The notes beneath the pieces were generated by a model, which had not been told where the DNA came from, searched no databases, and saw only the letters and a program-made list of their open reading frames with translations. Positions 1-6,997 of a DNA stretch of 18,246 nt are shown here, one piece after another. Each line of letters begins with the position of its first letter. Position 1 is the first letter of the stretch. The translations under genes and the position numbers were made by a program. This DNA is from JAJXWB01 sp047605445 (GTDB lineage: Bacteria > Pseudomonadota > Alphaproteobacteria > Rhizobiales > Beijerinckiaceae), in NCBI GenBank assembly GCA_047605445.1, contig JASGFP010000088.1:1-18246 (forward strand), written 5' to 3'.

Positions 1-1209
1 CGCGGGCGCAGCCGGCGCGGCCGCAGGAGCGTCCTGCGCGCGATCGACGTTGGTCGCCGCGCCCTTGTCGCGCTCGATCTGGCGCCAGCGCACCACGTTG
101 CGATTGTGTTCGTCGAGCGTCGAGGAGAAGACGTGCCCGCCCGTGCCGTCGGCGACGAAATAGAGTTCCTGCGTGCGCGAGGGGTTGGCTACGGCCTCGA
201 GCGCCGCGCGGCCGGGATTGGCGATCGGGCCCGGCGGCAGTCCGTCGATCGCGTAAGTGTTGTAGGGCGTCCATTTCTGGACTTCCGACGCCAGAATGCC
301 GCGCCCGAGCGTGCCGCGGCCGCCGACGAGGCCGTAGACGATGGTCGGGTCGGACTGCAGGCGCATCCGCTTCTTGAGGCGGTTGATGAACACCGCCGCC
401 ACACGCGGACGCTCGTCGGCCTTGCCGGTCTCCTTCTCGACGATGGAGGCCAGCGTCAGCAATTCGTGCGGCGAGCGCAGAGGCAGGTCCGGACTGCGCT
501 GCGCCCAGACACGCTCGAGCAGCTTGGTTTCGCTGTCCTGCATCTTGCGCACGAGATCGCGGATGCCCGCGCCGCGCGCGACCTTGTAGGTTTCGGGCAG
601 CAGCGAACCTTCCGGCGGGATATCCTTGATCTCGCCGACGAGCACATCGCTTTCCTTCAGACGGTCGACGATCTGCTGGCTGGTCAGCCCTTCAGGGATC
701 GTGATCGCGTGCAGGATCTGGCGGCCGTTGACCAGCGTGTCGAGCACCTCGCGCAGGCTCGCCTGCTGCTTGAAGAGATATTCGCCGGCCTTGAGCTTGG
801 AGCGCGCGCCCTCGATCAGCAGTTCGATATTCAGGAGCGCGGTATTGTCGATCACGCCTTCCTTTTCCAGAAGCGCGATGATGTCGGGCACTTCGGTGCC
901 CGGCGCGACGTAGACGACCTTGTCGCTCGGCAGGGGGCCGGGTTCGCGCATCTTGCGCTGCATCAGCACGAGGCCGATTCCGCCGGCGACGCACAGGACG
1001 AGCAGGAAGGACAGGAAGCCCGAGAACGCCGAAAGCGTGCCGTCGCGACGCTTTTTCTTCTTTGGTTCCGGCGGGGGCGGCGCAGCCTCGGGCTGCAGCG
1101 CCTCACTCGGGCTCTTCAGGCTGCGCCGGCGGGAGAAGATGCCGCTGCGCGCGGCTGCGGTCGACGCAGGCGGCGGAACCTCCCGATTGTCCGGTTCAAC
1201 GGTGCTCAT
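1..1209 (-). CDS. mltG: Endolytic transglycosylase MltG (YceG-like), C-terminus cut by window edge
   Basis: The reading frame is open from an ATG at 1209 to base 1 with no stop, giving 403 residues of a partial protein. MltG is an inner-membrane lytic transglycosylase that cuts nascent peptidoglycan strands and helps set glycan length. The N-terminus is a cytoplasmic, proline/lysine-rich stretch (residues 1-56, with KKKKRR near 50-55), followed by one membrane segment at about 62-83 and a periplasmic YceG domain. The motif LASIVEKET, with the predicted catalytic Glu at about residue 258, is the family signature. Other conserved stretches are IPEGLTSQQI (171-180), LLPETY (203-208) and RLQSDPTIVYG (283-293). 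The tail is entering an Ala/Pro-rich low-complexity run at the window edge. It lies 97 bp downstream of fabF on the same strand, the usual fab-mltG order in Rhizobiales. There is no strong Shine-Dalgarno sequence, so it may be translated from the fab transcript. Identification is firm; the length is unknown. Confidence 0.95.
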   Translation of the reverse strand, partial: MSTVEPDNREVPPPASTAAARSGIFSRRRSLKSPSEALQPEAAPPPPEPKKKKRRDGTLSAFSGFLSFLLVLCVAGGIGLVLMQRKMREPGPLPSDKVVYVAPGTEVPDIIALLEKEGVIDNTALLNIELLIEGARSKLKAGEYLFKQQASLREVLDTLVNGRQILHAITIPEGLTSQQIVDRLKESDVLVGEIKDIPPEGSLLPETYKVARGAGIRDLVRKMQDSETKLLERVWAQRSPDLPLRSPHELLTLASIVEKETGKADERPRVAAVFINRLKKRMRLQSDPTIVYGLVGGRGTLGRGILASEVQKWTPYNTYAIDGLPPGPIANPGRAALEAVANPSRTQELYFVADGTGGHVFSSTLDEHNRNVVRWRQIERDKGAATNVDRAQDAPAAAPAAPA

Positions 1210-1278
1210 ACCACGCGGCCCACCCGAATCTTCACGCCCCCCAATCACATGGCCGGAAGGCGAGCGAGCGACACTAGC

Positions 1279-1300
1279 CCGCTTTATGGCGAAAAAGCGG
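1279..1300. repeat. Small hairpin between fabF and mltG
   Basis: Seven-base arms (CCGCTTT and AAAGCGG) are separated by 8 bases, lying just after the fabF stop in the minus-strand direction. No run of T follows on the minus strand, so it is not a canonical intrinsic terminator. It could be an mRNA processing or stability hairpin between fabF and mltG, or chance. Confidence 0.3.
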
Positions 1301-1306
1301 TCGGCT

Positions 1307-2569
1307 TCAGTTCGGCGGGCCGACGAAGATCAACGAGGCGTTGGTGCCGCCGAAGCCGAAGGAATTGGACAGGGCCGCCCGGATCTCGCGCTTGCGCGCC
1401 TTGTGCGGCACAAGGTCGATCGGCGTCTCGAAAGCGGGATTGTCGAGATTGAGGGTCGGCGGGGCGACCTGGTCGCGGATCGCGAGGATCGAGAAGATCG
1501 CTTCCACCGCGCCGGCCGCGCCGAGCAGATGCCCGACGGCCGACTTGGTCGAGGACATCGAGGTCTTCGACGCCGAATTGCCGAGCACGCGCTCCACGGC
1601 CTTGAGTTCGATACCGTCGGCCATGGTCGACGTGCCGTGCGCGTTGACGTAGTCGATGTCGGAGGCCGACAGGCCCGAGCGCTTCAGTGCGGCGACCATC
1701 GAACGATAGGCGCCGTCGCCGTCCTCGGTCGGGGCGGTGATATGGTAGGCGTCGCCCGACATGCCGTAGCCGATGATCTCGGCATAGATCCTGGCGCCGC
1801 GCGCCTGCGCGTGTTCGAGCGATTCCAGCACCAACGCGCCGGCGCCCTCGCCCATCACGAAGCCGTCGCGGTCGCGGTCGTAGGGGCGCGAGCCCATCGT
1901 GGGACGGTCGTTGTAGGTGGTGCAGAGCGCCTTGTTGGCGCAGAAGCCTGCGATGCCGATCCGGCAGATCGCGGATTCCGCGCCGCCGGCCACCATGACC
2001 TCGGCGTCGCCGAGCGCGATCAGGCGCGCCGCGTCGCCGATGGCGTGGGCGCCCGACGAACAGGCGGTGACCACGGCGTGATTGGGACCCTTCAGGCCGT
2101 GCTCGATCGAGACGTAGCCCGAAGCCAGATTGATGAGCCGGCCGGTAATGAAGAAAGGCGAGACGCGGCGGGGGCCGCGCTCCTTCAGCAAAAGCGAGGT
2201 GTCGGCGATGCCCGAAAGGCCGCCGATGCCGGAACCGAACATGACGCCGGTCGAGATCTGCTCTTCGTAGGTCTCGGGCTTCCACTTCGCGTCGGCCAGC
2301 GCCTGGGTGGACGCGGCCATGGCGTAGAGAATGAAGTCGTCGACCTTGCGCTGCTCCTTCGGCTCCATCCACTGGTCGGGATTGAACGTGCCGTCGGAGC
2401 CGTCGCCGCGCGGGACATGCGCGGCGATCTGGCAGGGCAGATCGTCGATCTCGAAGCCCTGGATGCGGCCGAAGCCGTTTTCGCCAGCGATCAGGCGTTT
2501 CCAGCTTGTCTCGACGCTGCCGCCCAGCGGGCTGACCATGCCGAGGCCTGTGACGACGACCCTACGCAT
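1307..2569 (-). CDS. fabF: 3-oxoacyl-[acyl-carrier-protein] synthase II (KAS II)
   Basis: FabF is a cytosolic condensing enzyme that elongates acyl-ACP with malonyl-ACP in type II fatty acid synthesis. The 420-residue product has the normal family length. It shows the thiolase-fold Cys-His-His triad: Cys in VVTACSSGAH (about 170), His in NAHGTST (about 311) and His in KSAVGHLLGAAG (about 347, with the conserved Lys five residues before). The glycine-rich GFGGTN stretch is near the C-terminus. I chose the ATG at 2569, giving MRRVVVTGLGMVSPLGG, because that is the usual start of alphaproteobacterial FabF. An in-frame ATG at 2578 and a TTG at 2584 are alternatives, and no clear Shine-Dalgarno sequence decides between them. 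It follows acpP by about 56 bp on the same strand and is probably cotranscribed with it. FabB is a less likely alternative given the close match to FabF and the acpP neighbour. Confidence 0.96.
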   Translation of the reverse strand: MRRVVVTGLGMVSPLGGSVETSWKRLIAGENGFGRIQGFEIDDLPCQIAAHVPRGDGSDGTFNPDQWMEPKEQRKVDDFILYAMAASTQALADAKWKPETYEEQISTGVMFGSGIGGLSGIADTSLLLKERGPRRVSPFFITGRLINLASGYVSIEHGLKGPNHAVVTACSSGAHAIGDAARLIALGDAEVMVAGGAESAICRIGIAGFCANKALCTTYNDRPTMGSRPYDRDRDGFVMGEGAGALVLESLEHAQARGARIYAEIIGYGMSGDAYHITAPTEDGDGAYRSMVAALKRSGLSASDIDYVNAHGTSTMADGIELKAVERVLGNSASKTSMSSTKSAVGHLLGAAGAVEAIFSILAIRDQVAPPTLNLDNPAFETPIDLVPHKARKREIRAALSNSFGFGGTNASLIFVGPPN

Positions 2570-2625
2570 TGACGACATGTGCAAGCGCCCGCTGTTGTTC
2601 TTCGGTCAGGACGGAACGCCGCCGA

Positions 2626-2865
2626 TCAGGCGGCGGTCGCCTTCTCGAGGAACTTCACGGCGTCGCCGACCGTCACGATGGTCTCGGCGGAATCGTCCGG
2701 AATCTCGACGCCGAATTCTTCCTCGAAGGCCATGACCAGCTCGACCGTGTCGAGCGAGTCGGCGCCGAGATCCTCGATGAAATTGGCGTTGTCCACGACC
2801 TTGTCCGCCTCGACGCCCAGGTGCTCGACGACGATCTTCTTCACGCGCTCGGCGACATCGCTCAT
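2626..2865 (-). CDS. acpP: Acyl carrier protein
   Basis: This 79-residue acidic protein carries growing acyl chains on a phosphopantetheine arm. The attachment site is the Ser in GADSLDTVELV (Ser37), and the strongly acidic helix II (ELVMAFEEEFGVEIPDD) is the docking surface for partner enzymes. The ATG at 2865 is preceded by AAGGA at suitable spacing, which fixes the start. It sits between fabG and fabF as in most proteobacteria. A gap of almost 200 bp separates it from fabG, unusually wide for the operon, so an internal promoter that allows the high acpP expression expected of this gene is likely. I cannot point to clear -35/-10 boxes there. Confidence 0.97.
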   Translation of the reverse strand: MSDVAERVKKIVVEHLGVEADKVVDNANFIEDLGADSLDTVELVMAFEEEFGVEIPDDSAETIVTVGDAVKFLEKATAA

Positions 2866-3058
2866 GTGTTGTGTCCTTGTGTCCGTAATCGTTGTCTTGT
2901 GACCATCAGGAGCGCAAACGCCCCGGATTTGCAACGTCGCGGCGGCCCCGCCCCGACAAATTCCGCGCGTCGGATAACATACTTCCTTTGGGCTCGCCAG
3001 TAGTCTGCCGGCTTGGGCGCGGCTTGTCCAACGCCGGGCAGACCGCCGCGCAAGCCTC
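2866..3058 (-). other. acpP upstream region, likely holding an internal promoter
   Basis: This 193-bp non-coding gap lies between the fabG stop and the acpP start. It contains an imperfect inverted repeat near its fabG side (annotated separately) and AT-richer segments at about 2880-2940 and 2975-2995 on an otherwise GC-rich background. ACP is usually made in large excess over the other fab enzymes, so an acpP promoter here is expected, but I see no convincing sigma-70 boxes and give no exact site. Confidence 0.35.
3003..3043. repeat. Imperfect inverted repeat downstream of fabG
   Basis: Arms of about 10 bases (GTCTGCCGGC and GCCGGGCAGAC, one extra G) enclose a spacer whose ends (TTGG and CCAA) also pair, giving a stem of roughly 14 base pairs. 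In the direction of fabG transcription it starts 16 bp after the fabG stop. There is no following T-run, so a classical intrinsic terminator is not supported. An attenuating or 3'-end-protecting hairpin is possible. Confidence 0.45.
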
Positions 3059-3796
3059 TTAGATCATTGCCATTCCGCCGTTGACGTGCAGCGTCTGGCC
3101 GGTGACGTATTGCGCCTCCTGGCTCGCCAGATAGACGACGGCCGAGGCCACATCTGCGCCCTGCCCGAGCTTTCCGGCCGGCACCTGTCCGAGAATCGCT
3201 TCCTTCTGCTTGTCGTTCAGCGAGTCCGTCATCGGGCTCTCGATGAAGCCCGGCGCCACGCAGTTCACGGTAATGCCGCGCGATGCGACTTCGGCCGCCA
3301 GCGACTTGGACATGCCGATCATGCCGGCCTTGGAGGCCGCGTAATTGCCCTGGCCGGGGTTGCCGGTGACGCCCACGATGGACGTAATGGAGACAATGCG
3401 GCCCCAGCGGCGCTTCATCATGCCCTTCACCGCCGCGCGGGCGAGGCGGAAGGTCGCCGTGAGATTGACGGCGATGACCGTATCCCAGTCCTCGTCCTTC
3501 ATGCGCATGAACAAGCCGTCGCGGGTGAGGCCGGCGTTGTTGACGAGAATGTCGAGCTGGCCCATCGCGGCTTCCGCTGCCGGGACGAGCTTTTCGACCG
3601 CGTCCTTGTCGGAGAGGTTGCAGGGCAGGATTTTCGCGCGATCCCCGAGTTCGGCCGCCAGCTTCTCCAGCGCCTCGGCGCGCGTGCCCGACAGCGCGAC
3701 GATCGCGCCCTGCGCATGAAGCCCGCGCGCGATCGCCGCGCCGATGCCGCCCGAAGCGCCTGTGACGAGGGCTGTCTTGCCGGTCAGGTCGAACAT
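3059..3796 (-). CDS. fabG: 3-oxoacyl-[acyl-carrier-protein] reductase
   Basis: FabG is the NADPH-dependent short-chain dehydrogenase that reduces beta-ketoacyl-ACP in the cytosol. The 245-residue product has the Rossmann glycine motif TGASGGIG (12-19), the NNAG motif (86-89), the structural Asn111, and the catalytic Ser139, Tyr152 and Lys156 (YAASK). The C-terminus (QTLHVNGGMAMI) matches the family. The ATG at 3796 has AAGGAG seven bases upstream, so the longer in-frame reading from 3811 is rejected. It lies 58 bp downstream of fabD on the same strand, with a palindromic repeat in the gap. The operon position between fabD and acpP separates this from the many other short-chain dehydrogenases. 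Confidence 0.97.
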   Translation of the reverse strand: MFDLTGKTALVTGASGGIGAAIARGLHAQGAIVALSGTRAEALEKLAAELGDRAKILPCNLSDKDAVEKLVPAAEAAMGQLDILVNNAGLTRDGLFMRMKDEDWDTVIAVNLTATFRLARAAVKGMMKRRWGRIVSITSIVGVTGNPGQGNYAASKAGMIGMSKSLAAEVASRGITVNCVAPGFIESPMTDSLNDKQKEAILGQVPAGKLGQGADVASAVVYLASQEAQYVTGQTLHVNGGMAMI

Positions 3797-3821
3797 GGAA
3801 TGCTCCTTCAAATCACCCTAA

Positions 3822-3847
3822 CCCTCTGCCCGCTCGCGGGGAGAGGG
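3822..3847. repeat. REP-like palindrome in the fabD-fabG gap
   Basis: Twelve-base arms (CCCTCTGCCCGC and GCGGGGAGAGGG, one mismatch) surround a 2-base loop. Palindromes of the type CCCTCTCCCCGC...GCGGGGAGAGGG are, from general familiarity, frequent intergenic repeats in Rhizobiales genomes. Here it lies inside an operon, between the fabD stop and the fabG ribosome-binding site, where it would form a hairpin in the mRNA. Copy number in this genome cannot be judged from the window. Confidence 0.6.
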
Positions 3848-3854
3848 AACAAAC

Positions 3855-4799
3855 TCACGACGCCTTGTAGGCCTCGACATCAGCCGGCGCGCCGACGCTC
3901 ATGCCCGTCGCACCGTCCGCGAGACGCTTGAGCAGGCCAGTCAGCACCTTGCCCGACCCCACCTCGATGAATCGGTCGCAGCCGTTGGCGGCCATGTAGC
4001 CGACGCATTCGCGCCAGCGCACCGTGCCCGTCACCTGTTTCACCAGAAGGTCGCGGATCTCGGCGGGATCGCTGACCGCGCGCGCCACCACATTGGCGAC
4101 GACCGAGACTTTCGGCGCGACGATGTTCGTTTTGGCCAGCGCCTCAGCCATGGCGTCGGCGGCCGGTTGCATCAACGCGCAATGGAAGGGCGCGGAGACG
4201 GCCAGCAGCATGGCGCGCTTGGCGCCTTTGCCCTTGGCGATTTCGATGGCTTTATCCACCGCCGCCTTGGAGCCCGACGCCACGACCTGTCCGCCGCCAT
4301 TGTCGTTGGCGATCTGGCAAACGCCGCCGGCTTCCGCCTGCGCCTCCGCCGCCACGGCGACGCCGGTCTCGTAATCGAGGCCGAGCAGCGCAGCCATCGC
4401 GCCCTGCCCGACCGGAACCGCCGCCTGCATCGCCTTACCGCGCAGGCGCAGCAGGCGCGCCGCGTCGGCGAGCGAAAAGGCGCCCGCCGCGGCGAGCGCC
4501 GAATATTCGCCGAGCGAATGGCCGGCGACGAATTTGGCGTCGCGGGAAAGATCGAGGCCAGCTTCGGCCTCCAGCACGCGGGTGGCGGCTAGGCTGACGG
4601 CCATCAGCGCCGGCTGGGCGTTGGCGGTGAGAAGAAGATCGCCCTCGGGGCCCTCGAACATCAGCGCCGACAGCTTTTCGCCGAGCGCGGCGTCTACTTC
4701 GTCGAAGACGGCGCGGGCGGCGGGAAAGGCGTCCGCGAGCGCCTTGCCCATGCCGACGGCCTGCGAGCCCTGCCCTGGAAATACGAATGCCTTGGCCAC
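3855..4799 (-). CDS. fabD: Malonyl-CoA:ACP transacylase
   Basis: FabD transfers malonyl groups from CoA to ACP to prime chain elongation. The 314-residue product has the N-terminal FPGQGSQ motif (7-13), the nucleophile Ser95 in GHSLGEYSAL, the substrate-binding Arg near 118-120 (LRLRGKAMQ) and the catalytic His206 in SAPFHCALM. I start it at the GTG at 4799 because that places FPGQGSQ at the usual distance from the N-terminus and AGGGAGG stands about eight bases upstream. An upstream extension to 4853 is in frame but adds non-conserved residues. It is the first gene of the minus-strand fab cluster, so its promoter should lie in 4800-4990, a stretch shared with the divergent cupin gene. Confidence 0.96.
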   Translation of the reverse strand: MAKAFVFPGQGSQAVGMGKALADAFPAARAVFDEVDAALGEKLSALMFEGPEGDLLLTANAQPALMAVSLAATRVLEAEAGLDLSRDAKFVAGHSLGEYSALAAAGAFSLADAARLLRLRGKAMQAAVPVGQGAMAALLGLDYETGVAVAAEAQAEAGGVCQIANDNGGGQVVASGSKAAVDKAIEIAKGKGAKRAMLLAVSAPFHCALMQPAADAMAEALAKTNIVAPKVSVVANVVARAVSDPAEIRDLLVKQVTGTVRWRECVGYMAANGCDRFIEVGSGKVLTGLLKRLADGATGMSVGAPADVEAYKAS

Positions 4800-4994
4800 G
4801 AGCGCCTCCCTGCGTTTGGCGGCGTGAGTGGCGCCGGGGCGGGAGGGAGTCAAGCTTGCAGCCGGTCATCATGGACCGATGCAGGCCTATCCGCGATCCA
4901 GTCTGCAATATTGCGGCTGCCGGTCCCGGCTCTTCGCTTCGCTGCGGCCGATATGACATTCGACACCGGCGCGCCGATGAGCCAATGTGCGCCC

Positions 4995-5321
4995 ATGCCC
5001 TTCACATGCGACATCCCCGCCGTTGCGACCCAGCTCCAGGACGACGAAACCGTCCGCATCACGCGCTGGGATTTCGAGCCCGGCGCCGTGACGGGCATGC
5101 ACCGGCACGGCTGGCCCTATTTCGTCGTTATGCTGACAGACGGGAACCTGCGCGCCGAAACGGATGGCGTGGCCCAGGACCGGCCGATGACCGCGGGCAC
5201 GAGCTATTCGCGCCCCGCAGGCGTCGAGCACGACATCCAGAATGGCTCGCCGCACCCCATCGCCTTCGTCGAAATCGAGGTCAAACGGCCCGATCTTCTG
5301 GTGATGGACAAGACCGGCTGA
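4995..5321 (+). CDS. Small cupin-domain protein
   Basis: This protein of about 108 residues forms a single beta-barrel cupin domain. The metal-binding pattern is visible: GMHRHGWPY (His36 and His38) in cupin motif 1 and RPAGVEHDIQN (His79) in motif 2. Such small cupins bind a divalent metal, and their substrates are mostly unknown; nothing here identifies one. The start is uncertain. In-frame ATGs occur at 4953, 4977 and 4995, none with a clear Shine-Dalgarno sequence. I chose 4995 (MPFTCDIPAV) because the cupin fold begins soon after. It is transcribed divergently from fabD and followed 71 bp later by the YkgJ-like gene. No link to fatty acid synthesis is evident. Confidence 0.8.
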   Translation: MPFTCDIPAVATQLQDDETVRITRWDFEPGAVTGMHRHGWPYFVVMLTDGNLRAETDGVAQDRPMTAGTSYSRPAGVEHDIQNGSPHPIAFVEIEVKRPDLLVMDKTG

Positions 5322-5331
5322 CTGCCTACGC

Positions 5332-5360
5332 TTGAATGTGACCGACCGAAGCCCACAATA
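5332..5360 (+). promoter_or_regulatory. Possible sigma-70 type promoter before the YkgJ-like gene
   Basis: A TTGAAT box at 5332-5337 and ACAATA at 5355-5360 are separated by 17 bases, about 33 bp before the ATG at 5393. The boxes match the -35/-10 consensus only partly, but the spacing is right and the stretch is AT-richer than its surroundings. Confidence 0.3.
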
Positions 5361-5392
5361 GCGGCGACGATTCGTTTCAATCAGCGGCAGAT

Positions 5393-5806
5393 ATGGCCAT
5401 ACCCGGAAAATCCTGCGGTTCATGCACGATGTGCTGTTCCGCGCTCGAGATCGAGCACTTCAAGAAGCCGATGGGCGTGGTCTGCGAGTTCTGCATCAAG
5501 AGCGGCGGATGCAAGGCCTATTCAACCCGTCCGCAAGTCTGCCGCGATTTCGAATGCGACTGGATGCTGGAGCGCGACCTGCCGTCGACGCTGCGGCCCG
5601 ACAAGGTCGGCACGATCCTGATGGAAGATCCCGACAACGAGGATTACCAGGCCGTATGCGAACCGACCAAGCCGATGGCGTGGCGACACCCGCTGGTGTT
5701 CAAGCATCTCGTCGCGCAGGCCAAGGCGGGTCGCACCGTGATCGCCAAATCGGGGCTCAAGGCATGGCGCATCTATCCCGACGGGCATTTTTCGGAATGG
5801 TCGTGA
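5393..5806 (+). CDS. Cys-rich YkgJ-family (putative zinc or iron-sulfur cluster) protein
   Basis: This 137-residue cytosolic protein is rich in cysteine in its first 60 residues: Cys8, Cys11, Cys14, Cys15 (CGSCTMCC), Cys31, Cys34, Cys40, Cys50 and Cys55, with a further Cys near 89. A CxxCxxCC start followed by a C-x2-C-x5-C-x9-C-x4-C array is characteristic of the YkgJ/UPF0153 family, annotated as a zinc- or iron-chelating cluster protein of unknown function. The ATG at 5393 begins MAIPGKSCGSC. The NUDIX gene follows after 13 bp on the same strand, suggesting cotranscription. Its closeness to iron-sulfur genes on the other side is suggestive but not evidence of a nif role. Confidence 0.85.
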   Translation: MAIPGKSCGSCTMCCSALEIEHFKKPMGVVCEFCIKSGGCKAYSTRPQVCRDFECDWMLERDLPSTLRPDKVGTILMEDPDNEDYQAVCEPTKPMAWRHPLVFKHLVAQAKAGRTVIAKSGLKAWRIYPDGHFSEWS

Positions 5807-5819
5807 GCGCCGGCGCGCG

Positions 5820-6374
5820 ATGAGCAAGCTGCCGCAGAACTGGCGCGTGACGGCGACGCGCACAATCGTCAAGGACAATTGGATCGACCTGCGCGCCGAT
5901 GATTGCCTGCGCGCCGACGGGCTCGAGATCAAGCCCTATTACGTCCTCGATTATCCCGACTGGGTGCAGGTGATCGCAATCGACGACGACGAGAATCTCG
6001 TCGTCGTGCGGCAGTACCGCCACGGCGCCGGGCGGGTCACGCTGGAGATTCCCTCGGGCTGCGTCGATCCTGTCGACGCCGATCCGCTGGCGGCGGCGGC
6101 GCGCGAATTGCGCGAGGAGACGGGCTACGCGTCGGACCGGCTGCGGCATGTTGGGACGATCACCAACAATCCCGCGAACCAGACCAACCGCATCTTCATC
6201 GTGCTTGCCGAAGGCGCGCGGCGTGTGTCCGCGCAGTCGCTCGACGAGAGCGAGGAGATTGCGGTTGAGCTGATGCCGCTCGCGCAAGCGCGCGAGACCG
6301 CGCTTGCCGGCGGCTTCGACCATTCCGCGCAGATAGCCTCGCTCCTGATCGCGCTGGAGAAGCGCGGGCGCTAG
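5820..6374 (+). CDS. NUDIX hydrolase, ADP-ribose pyrophosphatase-like
   Basis: This 184-residue protein has the NUDIX fold, which hydrolyses nucleoside diphosphates linked to another group. The region IPSGCVDPVDADP...RELREETGYA (about 77-103) is the NUDIX box, with the catalytic REL-REET-G core intact. Compared with the consensus G-x5-E-x7-REUxEExGU it has one extra residue and Asp where the first Glu is expected, so substrate or activity may differ. The N-terminal segment resembles the first domain of ADP-ribose pyrophosphatases (WIDLRADDC, VLDYPDWVQVIAID). It starts 13 bp after the YkgJ-like gene. Its TAG stop interlocks with the TAG of the nifZ-like gene on the other strand. Family assignment is firm; the substrate is a guess. 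Confidence 0.9.
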   Translation: MSKLPQNWRVTATRTIVKDNWIDLRADDCLRADGLEIKPYYVLDYPDWVQVIAIDDDENLVVVRQYRHGAGRVTLEIPSGCVDPVDADPLAAAARELREETGYASDRLRHVGTITNNPANQTNRIFIVLAEGARRVSAQSLDESEEIAVELMPLAQARETALAGGFDHSAQIASLLIALEKRGR

Positions 6375-6598
6375 GCCGCCGTCAGCTCGTTCTCGAAACA
6401 GCCAATCGCGCGTTCGCCGAATTCGACGAGATAGACGGTCGCGCTCGTCTCTTCCTGATGGCCGATCTTGATGATCTCGCCAAGCGCGCCGGCGGCGGCG
6501 AGAAGCGCATCCGGCGCGACGTCGGGATAGGAGCCGTCGTTGACGAGATCGGCGGTCGCGCGCACCGGCTGGTTCAAAGCGTATTTCGGTTCGCCCAT
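6371..6598 (-). CDS. nifZ: NifZ-family nitrogen fixation protein (short form)
   Basis: This 75-residue protein matches the NifZ domain. It has a basic N-terminal strand (QPVRATADLV), the hallmark NDGSYP (20-25; NDGT(Y/F)PG in classical NifZ), then LLAAAGALGEIIKIG (32-46) and VEFGERAIGCFENEL (58-72; compare V(G)CREEEL in NifZ). NifZ helps mature the nitrogenase MoFe protein, notably formation of the second P-cluster. Azotobacter NifZ is about twice as long, so this is the compact version lacking the C-terminal part. GAGGAGGG just before the ATG at 6598 is a strong ribosome-binding site. The gap from the IscA-like gene is 10 bp, so the two form an operon. The stop codon overlaps the NUDIX stop tail to tail. 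The domain call is from remembered family sequence, not a search. Confidence 0.82.
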   Translation of the reverse strand: MGEPKYALNQPVRATADLVNDGSYPDVAPDALLAAAGALGEIIKIGHQEETSATVYLVEFGERAIGCFENELTAA

Positions 6599-6608
6599 GA
6601 CGCCCTCC

Positions 6609-6926
6609 TCAATGCTGCGGCGTGGAGGAACAGCACGTCGCCTTCGGATCGTGGAAAACGAGTTTCGTTTCGGCGACGCTGTCGACGAAGTCGATGGTCA
6701 CGCCCTCGAGCAGGATACGGCTTTCGGCCGGCACGAACAGGCGGAAGCCGTTGCGCTGGATCACGCCGTCGCCGGCCAGCGGTTCGGCGCGCACGCTCAT
6801 GTCGGCGGCGAGGCCCGAGCAGCCGCCGGGGCTGACGGCGAGGCGGAAGCCGGCGCCCGGGCCGCCGTCCGTCATGACCATCATGCGCATGAAACGTTCG
6901 GCTTTCGGCGTGATCTCGAAACTCAT
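6609..6926 (-). CDS. IscA/HesB-family iron-sulfur cluster assembly protein, nif-associated type
   Basis: This 105-residue A-type iron-sulfur carrier is expected to bind iron or a cluster and deliver it to apo-proteins such as nitrogenase. The family signature is present: FRLAVSPGGCSGLAADM (27-43) with the first ligand Cys36, and FVDSVAETKL near 80-89. The C-terminal ligand pair reads TCCSS (Cys98, Cys99) instead of the usual CxCG, so ligand spacing is altered. The ATG at 6926 follows GGAGGAG at good spacing; an upstream in-frame ATG at 6938 lies before that ribosome-binding site and is less likely. It is first in a two-gene operon with nifZ, and a -24/-12 sigma-54 type promoter lies about 72 bp upstream. 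These features favour a nitrogenase-dedicated role over general Isc/Suf function. Confidence 0.88.
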   Translation of the reverse strand: MSFEITPKAERFMRMMVMTDGGPGAGFRLAVSPGGCSGLAADMSVRAEPLAGDGVIQRNGFRLFVPAESRILLEGVTIDFVDSVAETKLVFHDPKATCCSSTPQH

Positions 6927-6946
6927 CGGCTCCTCCATGCGGAAAA

Positions 6947-6962
6947 TGTCGCAAAGCCGACG
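6947..6962. promoter_or_regulatory. Degenerate NifA upstream activator-like site
   Basis: TGT-N10-ACG differs by one base from the NifA pattern TGT-N10-ACA. It shares its TGTCGCA left part and CGAC right part with the perfect site at 7872-7895. Its centre is about 95 bp upstream of the start predicted for the plus-strand sigma-54 element at 7024, a normal distance for such a site. It lies downstream of the minus-strand promoter, so it would serve only the plus-strand gene. Confidence 0.4.
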
Positions 6963-6997
6963 CGCCTGTCGGCGCAACGGCGTCGCGCACGGGATTT

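Noticed and set aside
106..2572. Long plus-strand open frames (106-1452 and 920-2572) opposite mltG and fabF
   Set aside because: They are antisense to clearly identified genes, have low-complexity Arg/Ala/Gly-rich translations and no ribosome-binding sites. High GC makes such antisense frames common.
3003..3043. Intrinsic terminator after fabG
   Set aside because: The stem is good, but no T-run follows in the direction of fabG transcription.
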